DNA of 64,000 bases from assembly GCF_013387495.1 (NCBI RefSeq), contig NZ_JABZEE010000001.1:1-64000 (forward strand). The letters are read 5' to 3'. Below are positions 51,455-60,102 of this stretch, piece by piece. The number at the start of each line of letters is the position of its first letter. The stretch's first letter is position 1. The translations under genes and the position numbers were made by a program. The notes below the pieces were generated by a model. That model saw nothing but the letters and a program-made list of their open reading frames with translations, was not told where the DNA came from and did not search any database. The stretch is from Streptomyces sp. PKU-EA00015 (lineage in GTDB: Bacteria > Actinomycetota > Actinomycetes > Streptomycetales > Streptomycetaceae).

Positions 51455-52888
51455 TCAGCCCCGATATGTCTCCAGCAGCCGCAGCCAGATCTCGCTGATC
51501 GTCGGGAACGCCGGAACGGCGTGCCACAGACGGTTGATCGGCACCTCGCCCGCGACGGCGACGGTCGCCGAGTGCAGCAGCTCGCCGACGCCCGGGCCGA
51601 CGAAGGTGACGCCGAGCAGCACCTCGCGGTCCAGGTCGACGACCATGCGCGCCTGGCCGCGGTAGCCCTCCGCGTACAGCGCCGCTCCCGAGACCGAGCC
51701 GAGGTCGTAGTCGACGGCGCGTACACGGTGGCCCGCCTTCTCGGCCTCGGCGAGCGAGAGGCCGACGGCCGCCGCCTCGGGGTCGCTGAAGACGACCTGG
51801 GGCACGGCGAAATGGTCGGCGGACGCGGTGTGCGCTCCCCAGCGGTCGTTCTCCAGCACGGGTACGTGCCGGGCCCTGGCCGCGATGGCCGCCCCGGCGA
51901 CCCGCGCCTGGTACTTGCCCTGATGGGTCAGCAGGGCGCGGCGGTTGACGTCCCCGACCGCGTAGAGCCAGTCGGTTCCGTCGACCAGGCAGCTGTCGTC
52001 GACGGTCAGCCAGGAGCCGTCCTCCAGGCCGACGGAGTCCAGTCCGATGCCGTCGGTGCGCGGGGCGCGTCCGGTGGCGAACAGGATCTCGTCCGCCTCC
52101 GCCCTGCTGCCGTCCTCCAGGACCAGTGTCACGGGCCCGGTGCGGCCGCCGGGGCGGTCGACGGCCGCGACGGAGGTGCCGAGCCGCACGTCCGCTCCCG
52201 CCTCCTTGAGCGCCGCCGCGACGTGTTCGCCGACGAACGGCTCCATGCGGGGCAGCAGCCCGTCACCGCGTGCGAACAGCGCCACCTGGGAGCCCAGGGC
52301 CTGCCAGGCGGTGGCCATCTCGACGCCGACGACTCCCCCGCCCACGATCGCGAGCCGCCCGGGCGCCTTGCGCGCGCTGGTGGCCTCCCGGCTCGTCCAC
52401 GGGTGCGCGCCCCTGAGGCCGGGCAGGTCGGGCACGACGGCGCGGCTGCCCGTGCAGACGGCGACGGCGTGCCGGGCGGTCAGCACGTGGTGCTCGCCCT
52501 CGGGTCCGTCGACGACGACCTTTCTGGGGCCGTGCAGCCTGCCGCGACCGCGGTAGACGCGGGCGCCGATCGAGTCGAGCCAGCCGACCTGGCCGTCGTC
52601 CTTCCAGTGGGAGACCTGCTCGTCGCGGCGGGCCAGGACGGCCCGGGTGTCGAGGGGGCCCTGGACCGCGTCGCTCAGTCCCGGGAGCCGTCGGGCGTCC
52701 GCGCGGGCGATCACCGGCCGCAGCAGCGCCTTGCTGGGGATACAGGCCCAGTACGAGCAGTCACCCCCGAGCAGCTCACTCTCCACGACCGCGGTGCTCA
52801 GGCCCGCCGCTCTGGTCCGGTCCGCCACGTTCTCCCCCACGGGGCCCGCACCGAGCACTACGACGTCGTACTCCACAGCTTGGGTCAT
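51455..52888 (-). CDS. FAD-dependent pyridine-nucleotide disulfide oxidoreductase
   Basis: 477 residues from the ATG at 52888. The N-terminal FAD motif is VVLGAGPVGENVA; the redox disulfide is GGDCSYWACIPSKALL (C-x4-C, with SYWA instead of the common LNVG); the NAD(P) motif is LAIVGGGVVGVEMA; the second FAD motif is LYAVGDVN; and a dimerisation domain ends in AVPAFPTISEIW with the conserved His-Ala-x-P. It belongs to the lipoamide dehydrogenase/mercuric reductase class; the true substrate is unknown. It is divergent from a thioredoxin gene 119 bp away. Confidence 0.9.
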   Translation of the reverse strand: MTQAVEYDVVVLGAGPVGENVADRTRAAGLSTAVVESELLGGDCSYWACIPSKALLRPVIARADARRLPGLSDAVQGPLDTRAVLARRDEQVSHWKDDGQVGWLDSIGARVYRGRGRLHGPRKVVVDGPEGEHHVLTARHAVAVCTGSRAVVPDLPGLRGAHPWTSREATSARKAPGRLAIVGGGVVGVEMATAWQALGSQVALFARGDGLLPRMEPFVGEHVAAALKEAGADVRLGTSVAAVDRPGGRTGPVTLVLEDGSRAEADEILFATGRAPRTDGIGLDSVGLEDGSWLTVDDSCLVDGTDWLYAVGDVNRRALLTHQGKYQARVAGAAIAARARHVPVLENDRWGAHTASADHFAVPQVVFSDPEAAAVGLSLAEAEKAGHRVRAVDYDLGSVSGAALYAEGYRGQARMVVDLDREVLLGVTFVGPGVGELLHSATVAVAGEVPINRLWHAVPAFPTISEIWLRLLETYRG

Positions 52889-53007
52889 AGGGTCAGTCTG
52901 CTGCCGGGTGTGCGTCCTGGCCACATGGGCAGGGGCAGGAATAGCACGGCCCCGGGCGCCGTTGTGCGGGGCGAGTCCACCGGACACCAGGAAGAGGTAG
53001 ACAGGCG

Positions 53008-53394
53008 ATGAGCACACTCGAGCTCACCAAGGAAAACTTCGATCAGGTCGTGACCGACAACGACTTCATCCTGATCGACTTCTGGGCTTCCTGGTGCGGA
53101 CCCTGCCGTCAGTTCGCCCCTGTCTTCGAGGGCGCCTCGGAGCGGCACCCCGATCTGGTCTTCGCCAAGGTCGACACGGAGGCGCAGCAGGAGCTGGCCG
53201 CGGCCTTCGAGATCCGTTCCATCCCGACGCTGATGATCGTCCGCGACAACGTGGCCGTGTTCGCTCAGCCCGGTGCGCTGCCGGAGGCCACGCTGGAGGA
53301 CGTGATCGGGCAGGCTCGCGCGCTGGACATGGACGAGGTGCGCAAGTCGATCGAGGAGGCGCAGAAGAACGGCGGCGCACCGGAAGCCGGCTGA
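53008..53394 (+). CDS. trxA: Thioredoxin
   Basis: 128 residues, slightly longer than classical thioredoxin because of a C-terminal helix (EVRKSIEEAQKNGG). The active site is WCGPC in FWASWCGPCRQFAP, with the cis-Pro in SIPTLMIV. It reduces protein disulfides in the cytosol. GGAAGAGG lies upstream of the ATG. It is divergent from the flavin disulfide reductase, which makes a shared redox role plausible but unproven. A very strong terminator follows. Confidence 0.95.
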   Translation: MSTLELTKENFDQVVTDNDFILIDFWASWCGPCRQFAPVFEGASERHPDLVFAKVDTEAQQELAAAFEIRSIPTLMIVRDNVAVFAQPGALPEATLEDVIGQARALDMDEVRKSIEEAQKNGGAPEAG

Positions 53395-53440
53395 CCCGGC
53401 GCGGTCCGGCCGGCGGGAGCGGCGCCCGGCACACACGGTT

Positions 53441-53487
53441 ACGGCCGGGGTGCCGCGAGGGCTCGTCCCTCGCGGCACCCCGGCCGT
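53441..53487 (+). terminator. Terminator of the thioredoxin gene
   Basis: A perfect 21-bp stem (53441-53461 / 53467-53487) with a CTCGT loop begins 46 bp after the stop. It is one of the strongest hairpins in the window. Confidence 0.88.
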
Positions 53488-53489
53488 CC

Positions 53490-53570
53490 GCGTCTCGTGC
53501 GTGGCAGGGCCCCGCGGGCGTTCCCGCCGTCGGCCCGCGTCTCGTGCGCGTCAGGGTCCGCGCGGGCGAA
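53490..53570. repeat. Imperfect direct repeat, two units of about 29 bp
   Basis: GTCTCGTGCG...CAGGG begins at 53492 and recurs at 53539 (47 bp apart) with a few differences, ending GCGGGCG in both copies. It lies just after the terminator and before the 3' end of the next minus-strand gene. No function is evident. Confidence 0.5.
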
Positions 53571-53639
53571 CGGCCGGTCCGCCTTCGCCGGCGCCCGCTG
53601 CACCGCCTGCACCACCAGCACCGGGGAGCCGGCAGCCGC

Positions 53640-53909
53640 TCAGGCGTCCGCGGCGTCCACCACCCGTACGGTGAGCCCGTAGCCGAGCTCGGCCCCGTCG
53701 ACCAGCAGCGCCTCCACCGTGCGGGTCAGCGGGTCGATGTCGGCCTCGACCCCGTCGCCGACGTAGCGCGGGTAGCCGGAGGCGCCCAGCTCGCCGGTGG
53801 CGTCGACGACGGCCGAGCGGATCGCGCTGTCGGCCGCGGTGACCGGGTCGTCGCCCTCGACGTGCTCGGGCAGGATCAGGATCCCGAAGCGCTGCGGTTG
53901 AGTACTCAT
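53640..53909 (-). CDS. Small hypothetical protein (89 residues)
   Basis: ATG at 53909; the product begins STQPQRFGILILPEH. This strongly recalls the first strand of LLM-class flavin-dependent oxidoreductases, but it then diverges (VEGDDPVTAADSAIRSAV) and ends at 89 residues without the rest of that fold. The remaining sequence (YPRYVGDGVEADIDPLTRTVEALLVDGAELGYGLTV) looks like a small alpha/beta domain I do not recognise. Either it is a genuine small protein or a chimera carrying an oxidoreductase N-terminus. Confidence 0.55.
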   Translation of the reverse strand: MSTQPQRFGILILPEHVEGDDPVTAADSAIRSAVVDATGELGASGYPRYVGDGVEADIDPLTRTVEALLVDGAELGYGLTVRVVDAADA

Positions 53910-54023
53910 GCAGGCGACGCTAGACACCCCCCGCCTCGCTCGCATGTCGTCACCACGCGCCGGGCGCCCGCGGCCCGTCGGCGCCGGAGGGCCGGATCTC
54001 ACGCCGGCACGCCGGAGGCGGCG

Positions 54024-54896
54024 CTACGCGGACTCGCCGCCGAGGACGCGGCGGAACGCCCCGAGGGTTCTCTCGCCCGCCGTGCGGTCCAGGACGGCGA
54101 ACACGACCTCGTCGAAGTGGCCCGCGAACCGGCCGCCGGGGCCCAGCAGCGCACGGAACGCACCGGCGACCTCGGCGGGGTCGTTGCGGAAGACCCCGCA
54201 GCCCCAGGCGCCGAGCACGAGGCGGCGGTAGCTGTTGACGGCGGCGACCTCCAGGACGCGTTCCGCACGGGCGGCGAGAGCGGCGGGGATGCGGTGCGCC
54301 TCCTCCGGCGTACGGCGGGTGATCACTCCGGCGTTCGGGGCGGGCGAGGTGAGGAATCCGACCGGGTACGGGGCTTCGAGGAACTGTCCCCGGTCGTCAC
54401 GGAAGACGGGGACGCCTGGGGAGTGGATGACGCGGTCCGAGTAGAACGGGCTGCGGTCCGCGCGATGGTGCTCGTAGTACGCGGGAGCGCGCAGCAGCGT
54501 CGTGTACAGCGCGGAGGCGCGGCACAGGGCCTCTTCCTGCGCCTGTGCGCCGTTCACGTAGCCGCCTCCGGGATTGCGCGCGGAGGCGAAGTTGAGCACG
54601 GCGACGGAAGCGGGACAGGGGGATCCCCCGGGCCGAGGGCTTGAGGAGGGTCCGGGCGCCGCGGCGGTCAGCCGCCGGGCCGCCTGGGTGCTGCTCTCGC
54701 CGGTGACCTCGACGACGGTCACGCGACCGGTGTCGGGCGTGACCTCGACGGGCTCGGGGCCGTACAGCCGCGTTCCCTCGACGGCGGCGGCGACGGCCTC
54801 CCCCAGGCGTATCTCACGGCCGTCCGGCAGGCGGTATCCCCCCGTCGCGACGATCTCCTCGTTCTGTTTCGCGATCCCCCGCAGTCGTGCGCTCAT
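54024..54896 (-). CDS. Bacterial poly(ADP-ribose) glycohydrolase-like macrodomain protein (TIGR02452/DUF2263)
   Basis: 290 residues from the ATG at 54896. The PARG signature GGG-x7-QEE is present as NPGGGYVNGAQAQEEALCR (about residues 110-125), with the macrodomain segments VAVLNFASA before it, and VIHSPGVPVFRD and LVLGAWGCGVFRNDP after it. Bacterial members of this family cleave ADP-ribose polymers or terminal ADP-ribose from proteins. There is no PARP or toxin partner beside it. It is divergent from egtA across 140 bp that presumably hold both promoters. Confidence 0.88.
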   Translation of the reverse strand: MSARLRGIAKQNEEIVATGGYRLPDGREIRLGEAVAAAVEGTRLYGPEPVEVTPDTGRVTVVEVTGESSTQAARRLTAAAPGPSSSPRPGGSPCPASVAVLNFASARNPGGGYVNGAQAQEEALCRASALYTTLLRAPAYYEHHRADRSPFYSDRVIHSPGVPVFRDDRGQFLEAPYPVGFLTSPAPNAGVITRRTPEEAHRIPAALAARAERVLEVAAVNSYRRLVLGAWGCGVFRNDPAEVAGAFRALLGPGGRFAGHFDEVVFAVLDRTAGERTLGAFRRVLGGESA

Positions 54897-55036
54897 GGCG
54901 GCATGCTCCGTGACCAGTGAGGACACCGGCAACCGTATTTCCGCTCCTCAAGGGCACTCTTGTGCGAACCGGCGGCGGTGGCCTTAGGTTGAAGCTTCAG
55001 GCCCTGCCGAGGGCCTGCGACGGGAGGAGTGGATTC

Positions 55037-56311
55037 ATGCATCCACCGGATACCGGCGACTTCGGGCATCCGATATCGGAGGACGAAGCCGAGGACCTGC
55101 TCCGATGTATCTGCTTCAAGACCGGCCCGCCCCGCACCGTGGGCGTGGAGGTCGAGTGGCTGGTCCATGATCTCGACCGACCCCGCACACCCGTACCGTC
55201 CGGACGCCTCGCGGCGGCGTTCGACGAGGTACGTGCCCTGACGCTGGACTCGGCTCTGACCTTCGAGCCGGGCGGCCAGTTGGAGCTCAGCTCCCGCCCC
55301 GCCGCGAGCCTGACGGAGTGCATCGACTCCACCGCCGCCGACCTGCGCGCCGTACGGGCCGTGCTGCGCACCGCGGGTCTGGCCACGACCGGATACGGTC
55401 TCGATCCCTGGCACCCGCCCCGCCGCCTCCTCCACGATCCGCGCTACGACGCGATGGAACGGCATCTGGACCGTTCCGGTCCGGCCGGGCGCACGATGAT
55501 GTGCAGTTCCGCTTCCGTGCAGGTCTGCCTGGACGCGGGCGAGGAGGAACCCGGCCCGCTCGGACACGCCAGACGCTGGCTGCTGGCCCATCTGCTGGGC
55601 GCGGTTCTCGTGGCCGCCTTCGCCAACTCCTCCGTTCGCGCCGGACGCCGCACCGGTTGGCGTTCGGCCCGGCAGGCCGTGTGGGACGCCCTCGACCCCG
55701 TGCGCCCGATGGCCCCGGACCCGCTGCGGGAACCGCGCTCCGCCTGGGCCGCGCACGTCCTGGACGCGCCGGTGATGTGCCTGCGCCGGGAGGAGGGCGA
55801 CTGGGACTCCCCGGAAGGGCTCACGTTCCGGCAGTGGCTGCGCTCACGAGCGCCGCGGCCGCCGACGGCAGAGGACCTCGACTACCACCTGACCACCCTC
55901 TTCCCGCCGGTCCGGCCGCGCGGGCACCTCGAGCTGCGCATGATCGACGCCCAGCCGGGCGAGGACGGCTGGATGGTGCCGCTCGCCGTCACCACCGCGC
56001 TGTTCGACGATCCGGAGGCCGCGGAGACGGTGTACCGGGCGGTCAAACCGCTGGCGGAGTACGCCGGTTCGCTGCCGGCACCGCGCAACCCGCTGTGGGT
56101 GGCCGCCGCCCGGCACGGGCTCGCCGACCCCGAGCTGCACGCCGCGGCCCTCACCTGCTTCGCCGCCGCGCTGGAGGCCCTGGACCGCATGGACGCGTCC
56201 GAGGCCGTGCGCGGAAGCGTCGCCGCATTCCACGAGCGCCACGTCCTGCCGGGCCGGTGCCCCGCCGACGACCAGCTCGATTCCTCCGTGCCCTGGGAGC
56301 CTGTCTCATGA
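55037..56311 (+). CDS. egtA: Glutamate-cysteine ligase EgtA (ergothioneine)
   Basis: 424 residues from the ATG at 55037 with GGGAGGAG upstream. The GCS2-type fold is evident: VGVEVEWLVHD, LTFEPGGQLELSS, MMCSSASVQVCLD and LRMIDAQP. It makes gamma-glutamylcysteine, the thiol donor used by EgtB. It is the first of four tightly linked genes with overlapping stop/start codons, the ergothioneine operon. Length is normal. Confidence 0.93.
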   Translation: MHPPDTGDFGHPISEDEAEDLLRCICFKTGPPRTVGVEVEWLVHDLDRPRTPVPSGRLAAAFDEVRALTLDSALTFEPGGQLELSSRPAASLTECIDSTAADLRAVRAVLRTAGLATTGYGLDPWHPPRRLLHDPRYDAMERHLDRSGPAGRTMMCSSASVQVCLDAGEEEPGPLGHARRWLLAHLLGAVLVAAFANSSVRAGRRTGWRSARQAVWDALDPVRPMAPDPLREPRSAWAAHVLDAPVMCLRREEGDWDSPEGLTFRQWLRSRAPRPPTAEDLDYHLTTLFPPVRPRGHLELRMIDAQPGEDGWMVPLAVTTALFDDPEAAETVYRAVKPLAEYAGSLPAPRNPLWVAAARHGLADPELHAAALTCFAAALEALDRMDASEAVRGSVAAFHERHVLPGRCPADDQLDSSVPWEPVS

Positions 56312-57624
56312 CCGACGAACTGCGGCGCGACGCACTCGACGCGCTGACCCGTGCCCGTTCCCGTACCGCCGTCCTCACCTCGTGCGTCGACGACAGCGAA
56401 CTGACGGCCCAGCACTCGCCGTTGATGTCCCCACTGGTGTGGGACCTGGCGCACATCGGCAACCAGGAGGAGCAGTGGCTGGTCCGCGCTGTCGGCGGCC
56501 GTGAGGCGCTGCGACCGGACATCGACTCCCTGTACGACGCCTTCGAGCACCCCCGGGCGTCCCGCCCGTCGCTGCCGCTGCTGGCTCCGGCCGAGGCGCG
56601 GGTGTACGCCGCCGACGTACGCGGCCGGGTGCTGGAGATCCTGGAGCGCACCCCGCTGGAGGGGGCTCCGCTGGTCGACGCCGCCTTCGCTTTCGGCATG
56701 ATCGCGCAGCACGAACAGCAGCACGACGAGACGATGCTGATCACCCATCAGCTCCGCAAGGGTCCCGCGGCGCTCACCGCGCCGGAGCCGCCCGCCCACC
56801 CCGTGGAGCCTCTTGCGGCCGAGGTCCTGGTGCCCGGCGGACCTTTCACCATGGGAACCTCGACGGAACCGTGGGCGCTGGACAACGAGCGGCCCGCGCA
56901 CCGGCGGGACGTGCCCGCCTTCTGGATCGACACGGTGCCGGTGACGTGCGGCGCGTACCAGGCGTTCATCGACGACGGCGGCTACACGGAACGGCGCTGG
57001 TGGGCCGAGGAGGGCTGGGACCAGATCCGGGCCCATGACATCGCGGCACCGCTGTTCTGGCGGCGCGAGGGCGGGGTGTGGCTGCGGCGGCGCTTCGGTG
57101 TCACCGAGGAGGTGCCGGCGGACGAGCCGGTGCTGCACGTGAGCTGGTACGAGGCCGACGCGTACGCCCGCTGGGCCGGCCGCAGGCTGCCGACCGAGGA
57201 GGAGTGGGAGAAGGCGGCCCGGCACGATCCGGGGTCGGGACGCTCCCGGCGCTACCCGTGGGGCGATGCCGACCCGGAGCCGGTGCACGCCAATCTGGGG
57301 CAGCGTCATCTGCGGCCCGCCCGGGCCGGCGGCTACCCCGGGGGCGCCTCGCCGCTCGGCGTGCGTCAGCTGATCGGTGACGTGTGGGAGTGGACGGCGA
57401 GCGACTTCCTGCCGTATCCCGGTTTCGCCCCGTTCCCGTACCGCGAGTACTCCGAGGTGTTCTTCGGCAGCGCGCACAAGGTGCTGCGGGGCGGCTCGTT
57501 CGCCGTGGACCCGGTGGCATGCCGGGGCACCTTCCGCAACTGGGACCTGCCGGTGCGCCGGCAGATCTTCTCCGGTTTCCGTACCGCGCGGGACGCCGAG
57601 GTGCGCACGGGGGGTGCCGCCTGA
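56308..57624 (+). CDS. egtB: Ergothioneine sulfoxide synthase EgtB
   Basis: 438 residues, with an ATG overlapping the egtA stop. The N-terminal DinB-like part supplies the iron ligands His49 (DLAHIGNQEEQW) and the H-x3-H-x-E motif His135/His139/Glu141 (AQHEQQHDE). The C-terminal FGE-sulfatase (C-type lectin-like) domain has FTMGTSTEPWALDNERPAH and VWEWTASDF, and ends with VLRGGSF and RNWDLPVRRQIFSGFR. It joins hercynine and gamma-glutamylcysteine with O2 to the sulfoxide. Confidence 0.95.
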   Translation: MTDELRRDALDALTRARSRTAVLTSCVDDSELTAQHSPLMSPLVWDLAHIGNQEEQWLVRAVGGREALRPDIDSLYDAFEHPRASRPSLPLLAPAEARVYAADVRGRVLEILERTPLEGAPLVDAAFAFGMIAQHEQQHDETMLITHQLRKGPAALTAPEPPAHPVEPLAAEVLVPGGPFTMGTSTEPWALDNERPAHRRDVPAFWIDTVPVTCGAYQAFIDDGGYTERRWWAEEGWDQIRAHDIAAPLFWRREGGVWLRRRFGVTEEVPADEPVLHVSWYEADAYARWAGRRLPTEEEWEKAARHDPGSGRSRRYPWGDADPEPVHANLGQRHLRPARAGGYPGGASPLGVRQLIGDVWEWTASDFLPYPGFAPFPYREYSEVFFGSAHKVLRGGSFAVDPVACRGTFRNWDLPVRRQIFSGFRTARDAEVRTGGAA

Positions 57625-58379
57625 TGTGCCGGCACCTCGCCTACCTCGGGCCGCCGGAGCCGCTGGGCGCACTGCTCACCGCCCCGGAGCACGCCCTGTT
57701 GCGCCAGTCGTGGGCTCCCCGCCTGCAGCGCTACGGAACGGTGAACGCGGACGGTTTCGGTGTCGGCTGGTACGCGGAGGGCGATCCGCTGCCCGCCCGT
57801 TACCGTCGCGCCGGGCCGATCTGGGCCGACCTGTCCTTCACCGATCTCGCCCGGGTCGTGCGCAGCGAGGCGCTGCTCGCGGCCGTGCGCGATGCCACCG
57901 AACCCGGGGCGGACAACGAGGCGGCGGCCGCGCCGTTCGCCTTTGGCCGCTGGCTGTTCAGCCACAACGGCGCGGTGAAGGGCTGGCCGGGTTCCCTGGC
58001 GGGTCTGGCCGCGTCACTGCCGGCGACGGAGCTGCTGTCACTGGAGGCGCGCAACGACTCGGCCCTGATCTGGGCACTGGTGCTGCACCGGCTGCGGGCG
58101 GGCGACAGCCTCGGTCAGGCCCTCGCCGACACCGTGCGCGACGCGGCTGCTGCGGCCGGCGACTCCCGGCTGAATCTCCTCCTCACCGACGGCCGCGCGA
58201 TCGCCGCGACCGCGTGGGGCGACACCCTGTGGTACCTCACCGGTTCCGGCGGCCGCCTGGTCGTCGCCTCGGAGCCGTACGACGACGATCCCCGCTGGCA
58301 GGAGGTGCCGGACCGGACCCTGCTGACCGCGACGCGCGCCGATCTCCTGCTGACCGAGCTCAAGGAGCCGACCCAGTGA
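57624..58379 (+). CDS. egtC: Gamma-glutamyl hercynylcysteine sulfoxide hydrolase EgtC
   Basis: 251 residues, class II glutamine amidotransferase fold. Met is followed directly by the Ntn nucleophile Cys2 (MCRHLAYLG), with NADGFGVGWY and FSHNGAVKGW as the substrate pocket. It removes the glutamyl group from the EgtB product. The start overlaps the egtB stop (TGATG), and the stop overlaps the egtD start. Confidence 0.94.
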   Translation: MCRHLAYLGPPEPLGALLTAPEHALLRQSWAPRLQRYGTVNADGFGVGWYAEGDPLPARYRRAGPIWADLSFTDLARVVRSEALLAAVRDATEPGADNEAAAAPFAFGRWLFSHNGAVKGWPGSLAGLAASLPATELLSLEARNDSALIWALVLHRLRAGDSLGQALADTVRDAAAAAGDSRLNLLLTDGRAIAATAWGDTLWYLTGSGGRLVVASEPYDDDPRWQEVPDRTLLTATRADLLLTELKEPTQ

Positions 58380-59338
58380 GCCCGTTCCTGCTGACCCGCA
58401 CGCTGCCCGAGGACGCGACGGACGCCGATCTGCGTGCCGACGTGCTGCACGGCCTGACCCGCACGCCGAAGGTGCTGCCGCCCAAGTGGTTCTACGACGC
58501 CCGCGGCAGCGAGCTGTTCGAGGAGATCACGCGGCTGCCCGAGTACTACCCCACCCGTGCCGAGCGGGAGATCCTGGCCGCGCGCGCCGGGGAGATCGCG
58601 GCGGCGACCGGGGCCCGCACGCTCGTCGAGCTGGGGTCGGGGTCGTCGGAGAAGACGCGTTTCCTCCTGGACGCGCTGACGGATCTGCACACCTACGTGC
58701 CCGTGGACGTGAGCGAGAGCGCCCTGATGGGAGCCGCGAAGGCGTTGCTCGCCCAGCGGCCCGAGCTCGATGTGCACGCGCTGATCTCCGACTTCACCCG
58801 TGGCCTGGCGCTGCCCGGCACGCCGGGGCCGAGGCTGGTCGCGTTCCTCGGCGGCACGATCGGCAATCTGCTGCCGGCCGAGCGCGCGGTGTTCCTGAAG
58901 TCGGTGCGCGATCTGCTGTCGCCGGGCGACTCGCTGCTGCTGGGCACCGACCTGGTGAAGGACGAGGAGGTGCTGGTGCGCGCGTACGACGACACGGCCG
59001 GGGTGACGGCGCAGTTCAACAAGAACGTGCTCGCCGTCATCGCCCGGGAGCTGGGCGCGGACGTGGACCCGGCCGATTTCGACCACGTGGCGGTCTGGGA
59101 CCGCGAGAACGAGTGGATCGAGATGCGGCTGCGGGCCCGTTCCGCGCTCAGCGTGAAGATCCGTGCGCTGGATCTGGTGGTGCCGTTCGAGGCGGGCGAG
59201 GAGTTGCGCACCGAGGTGTCGGCGAAGTTCCGTCAGGCCGGTGTGCGCAGCGAACTGGCGGCCGCGGGTATGGAGTTGACGCACTGGTGGACCGACGAGG
59301 CGGGCCGCTTCGCGCTGAGCCTGTCGACGGCGAGCTGA
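58376..59338 (+). CDS. egtD: Histidine N-alpha-methyltransferase EgtD
   Basis: 320 residues from a GTG at 58376 overlapping the egtC stop. SAM motifs are LVELGSGSSEKTRFLL and PVDVSESAL, with FLGGTIGNL and LLGTDLVKDEEVL, followed by NEWIEMRL and the C-terminal substrate lid (ELTHWWTDEAGRFALSL). It trimethylates histidine to hercynine, the first step of ergothioneine synthesis. No egtE lyase follows. The last 106 bases overlap the 3' end of the opposing acyltransferase gene. Confidence 0.95.
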   Translation: MSPFLLTRTLPEDATDADLRADVLHGLTRTPKVLPPKWFYDARGSELFEEITRLPEYYPTRAEREILAARAGEIAAATGARTLVELGSGSSEKTRFLLDALTDLHTYVPVDVSESALMGAAKALLAQRPELDVHALISDFTRGLALPGTPGPRLVAFLGGTIGNLLPAERAVFLKSVRDLLSPGDSLLLGTDLVKDEEVLVRAYDDTAGVTAQFNKNVLAVIARELGADVDPADFDHVAVWDRENEWIEMRLRARSALSVKIRALDLVVPFEAGEELRTEVSAKFRQAGVRSELAAAGMELTHWWTDEAGRFALSLSTAS

Positions 59339-60102
59339 GCCGACAGGGCGAGTGAACGGCGGTCGGTGCGACTGCCGGGGAGGATCGGCGGCAGCAGCCG
59401 TATCTCCGCGGTCAGAGCACCGGCCGTCACGACCCGCCACAGGGACGCCGGGAGCGGGTCGTCGCCCACGAACGCGGCCGCGCCGGTGGGCCCGTAGCCG
59501 ATGTGCACGGGCTGGACGGCGGCGCCCGCGTCCAGGGCGGCCTGGAACGCGGCCGGCCGGAACCGGCCCTGGCCCCGGCCGCACCAGGTGGAGCCCTCGG
59601 GGAAGACGATCACCCGGGCGCCGCCGCGGAGGGCGTCGGCCATCGCGGCGACGGTGGCGGGCAGGGCACGCAGCCGGTCGCGTTCGAGGAACAGCGTGCC
59701 GCCGCGAGCCGCCAGCGGGCCGAGGACCGGCCAGCGGCGCACCTCGGTCTTGGCCAGCATCCGGCCCGGCATCACGGCGGCGATCACCGGGATGTCCAGC
59801 CAGGATATGTGGTTGGCGACGACGAGCGAGGCGCGTTCGCCGTGCGGGACGCCGGTGACGCGCAGGCGTACGCCGAAGGCCCGCAGCACCGCGCGCGCCC
59901 AGTACCGGGTCAGCGCGTGCCGTACCCGCGCGCCGAACAGCAGGCCGAGCAGCGCCGCGAACGGGGAGAGCACCACTCCGGCGAGGACTGCCGACACGCC
60001 GGCGAGCAGGCGGAGAACGGCGAGCGGTGCTGCGGCCGTCCGTCCCGTGTGGGTGGCGCACGCCTCGGGCGTGCACGGCGCCGTGGGCAGCCAGACGCTC
60101 AT
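59233..60102 (-). CDS. 1-acyl-sn-glycerol-3-phosphate acyltransferase-type enzyme (OlsA-like)
   Basis: 289 residues from the ATG at 60102, which overlaps the stop of the GNAT gene (ATGA). Two N-terminal hydrophobic segments precede the PlsC motifs: NHISWLD (H-x4-D, catalytic), GGTLFLERDR, and VIVFPEGSTW. Paired with the OlsB-like gene, it should O-acylate lyso-ornithine lipid to ornithine lipid at the membrane. A general phosphatidic-acid role is the alternative. The 3' end overlaps egtD by 106 bp on the opposite strand. Confidence 0.88.
   Translation of the reverse strand: MSVWLPTAPCTPEACATHTGRTAAAPLAVLRLLAGVSAVLAGVVLSPFAALLGLLFGARVRHALTRYWARAVLRAFGVRLRVTGVPHGERASLVVANHISWLDIPVIAAVMPGRMLAKTEVRRWPVLGPLAARGGTLFLERDRLRALPATVAAMADALRGGARVIVFPEGSTWCGRGQGRFRPAAFQAALDAGAAVQPVHIGYGPTGAAAFVGDDPLPASLWRVVTAGALTAEIRLLPPILPGSRTDRRSLALSAQLAVDRLSAKRPASSVHQCVNSIPAAASSLRTPA

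Noticed and set aside
50090..53011. A 973-residue open frame on the plus strand across the glucanase and flavin reductase
   Set aside because: It is antisense to two recognised genes, with composition typical of a shadow frame and no recognisable domain.
53490..53570. The two-unit direct repeat as a regulatory element or small mobile element
   Set aside because: There are only two imperfect copies, with no inverted ends or target duplication; likely a local duplication.
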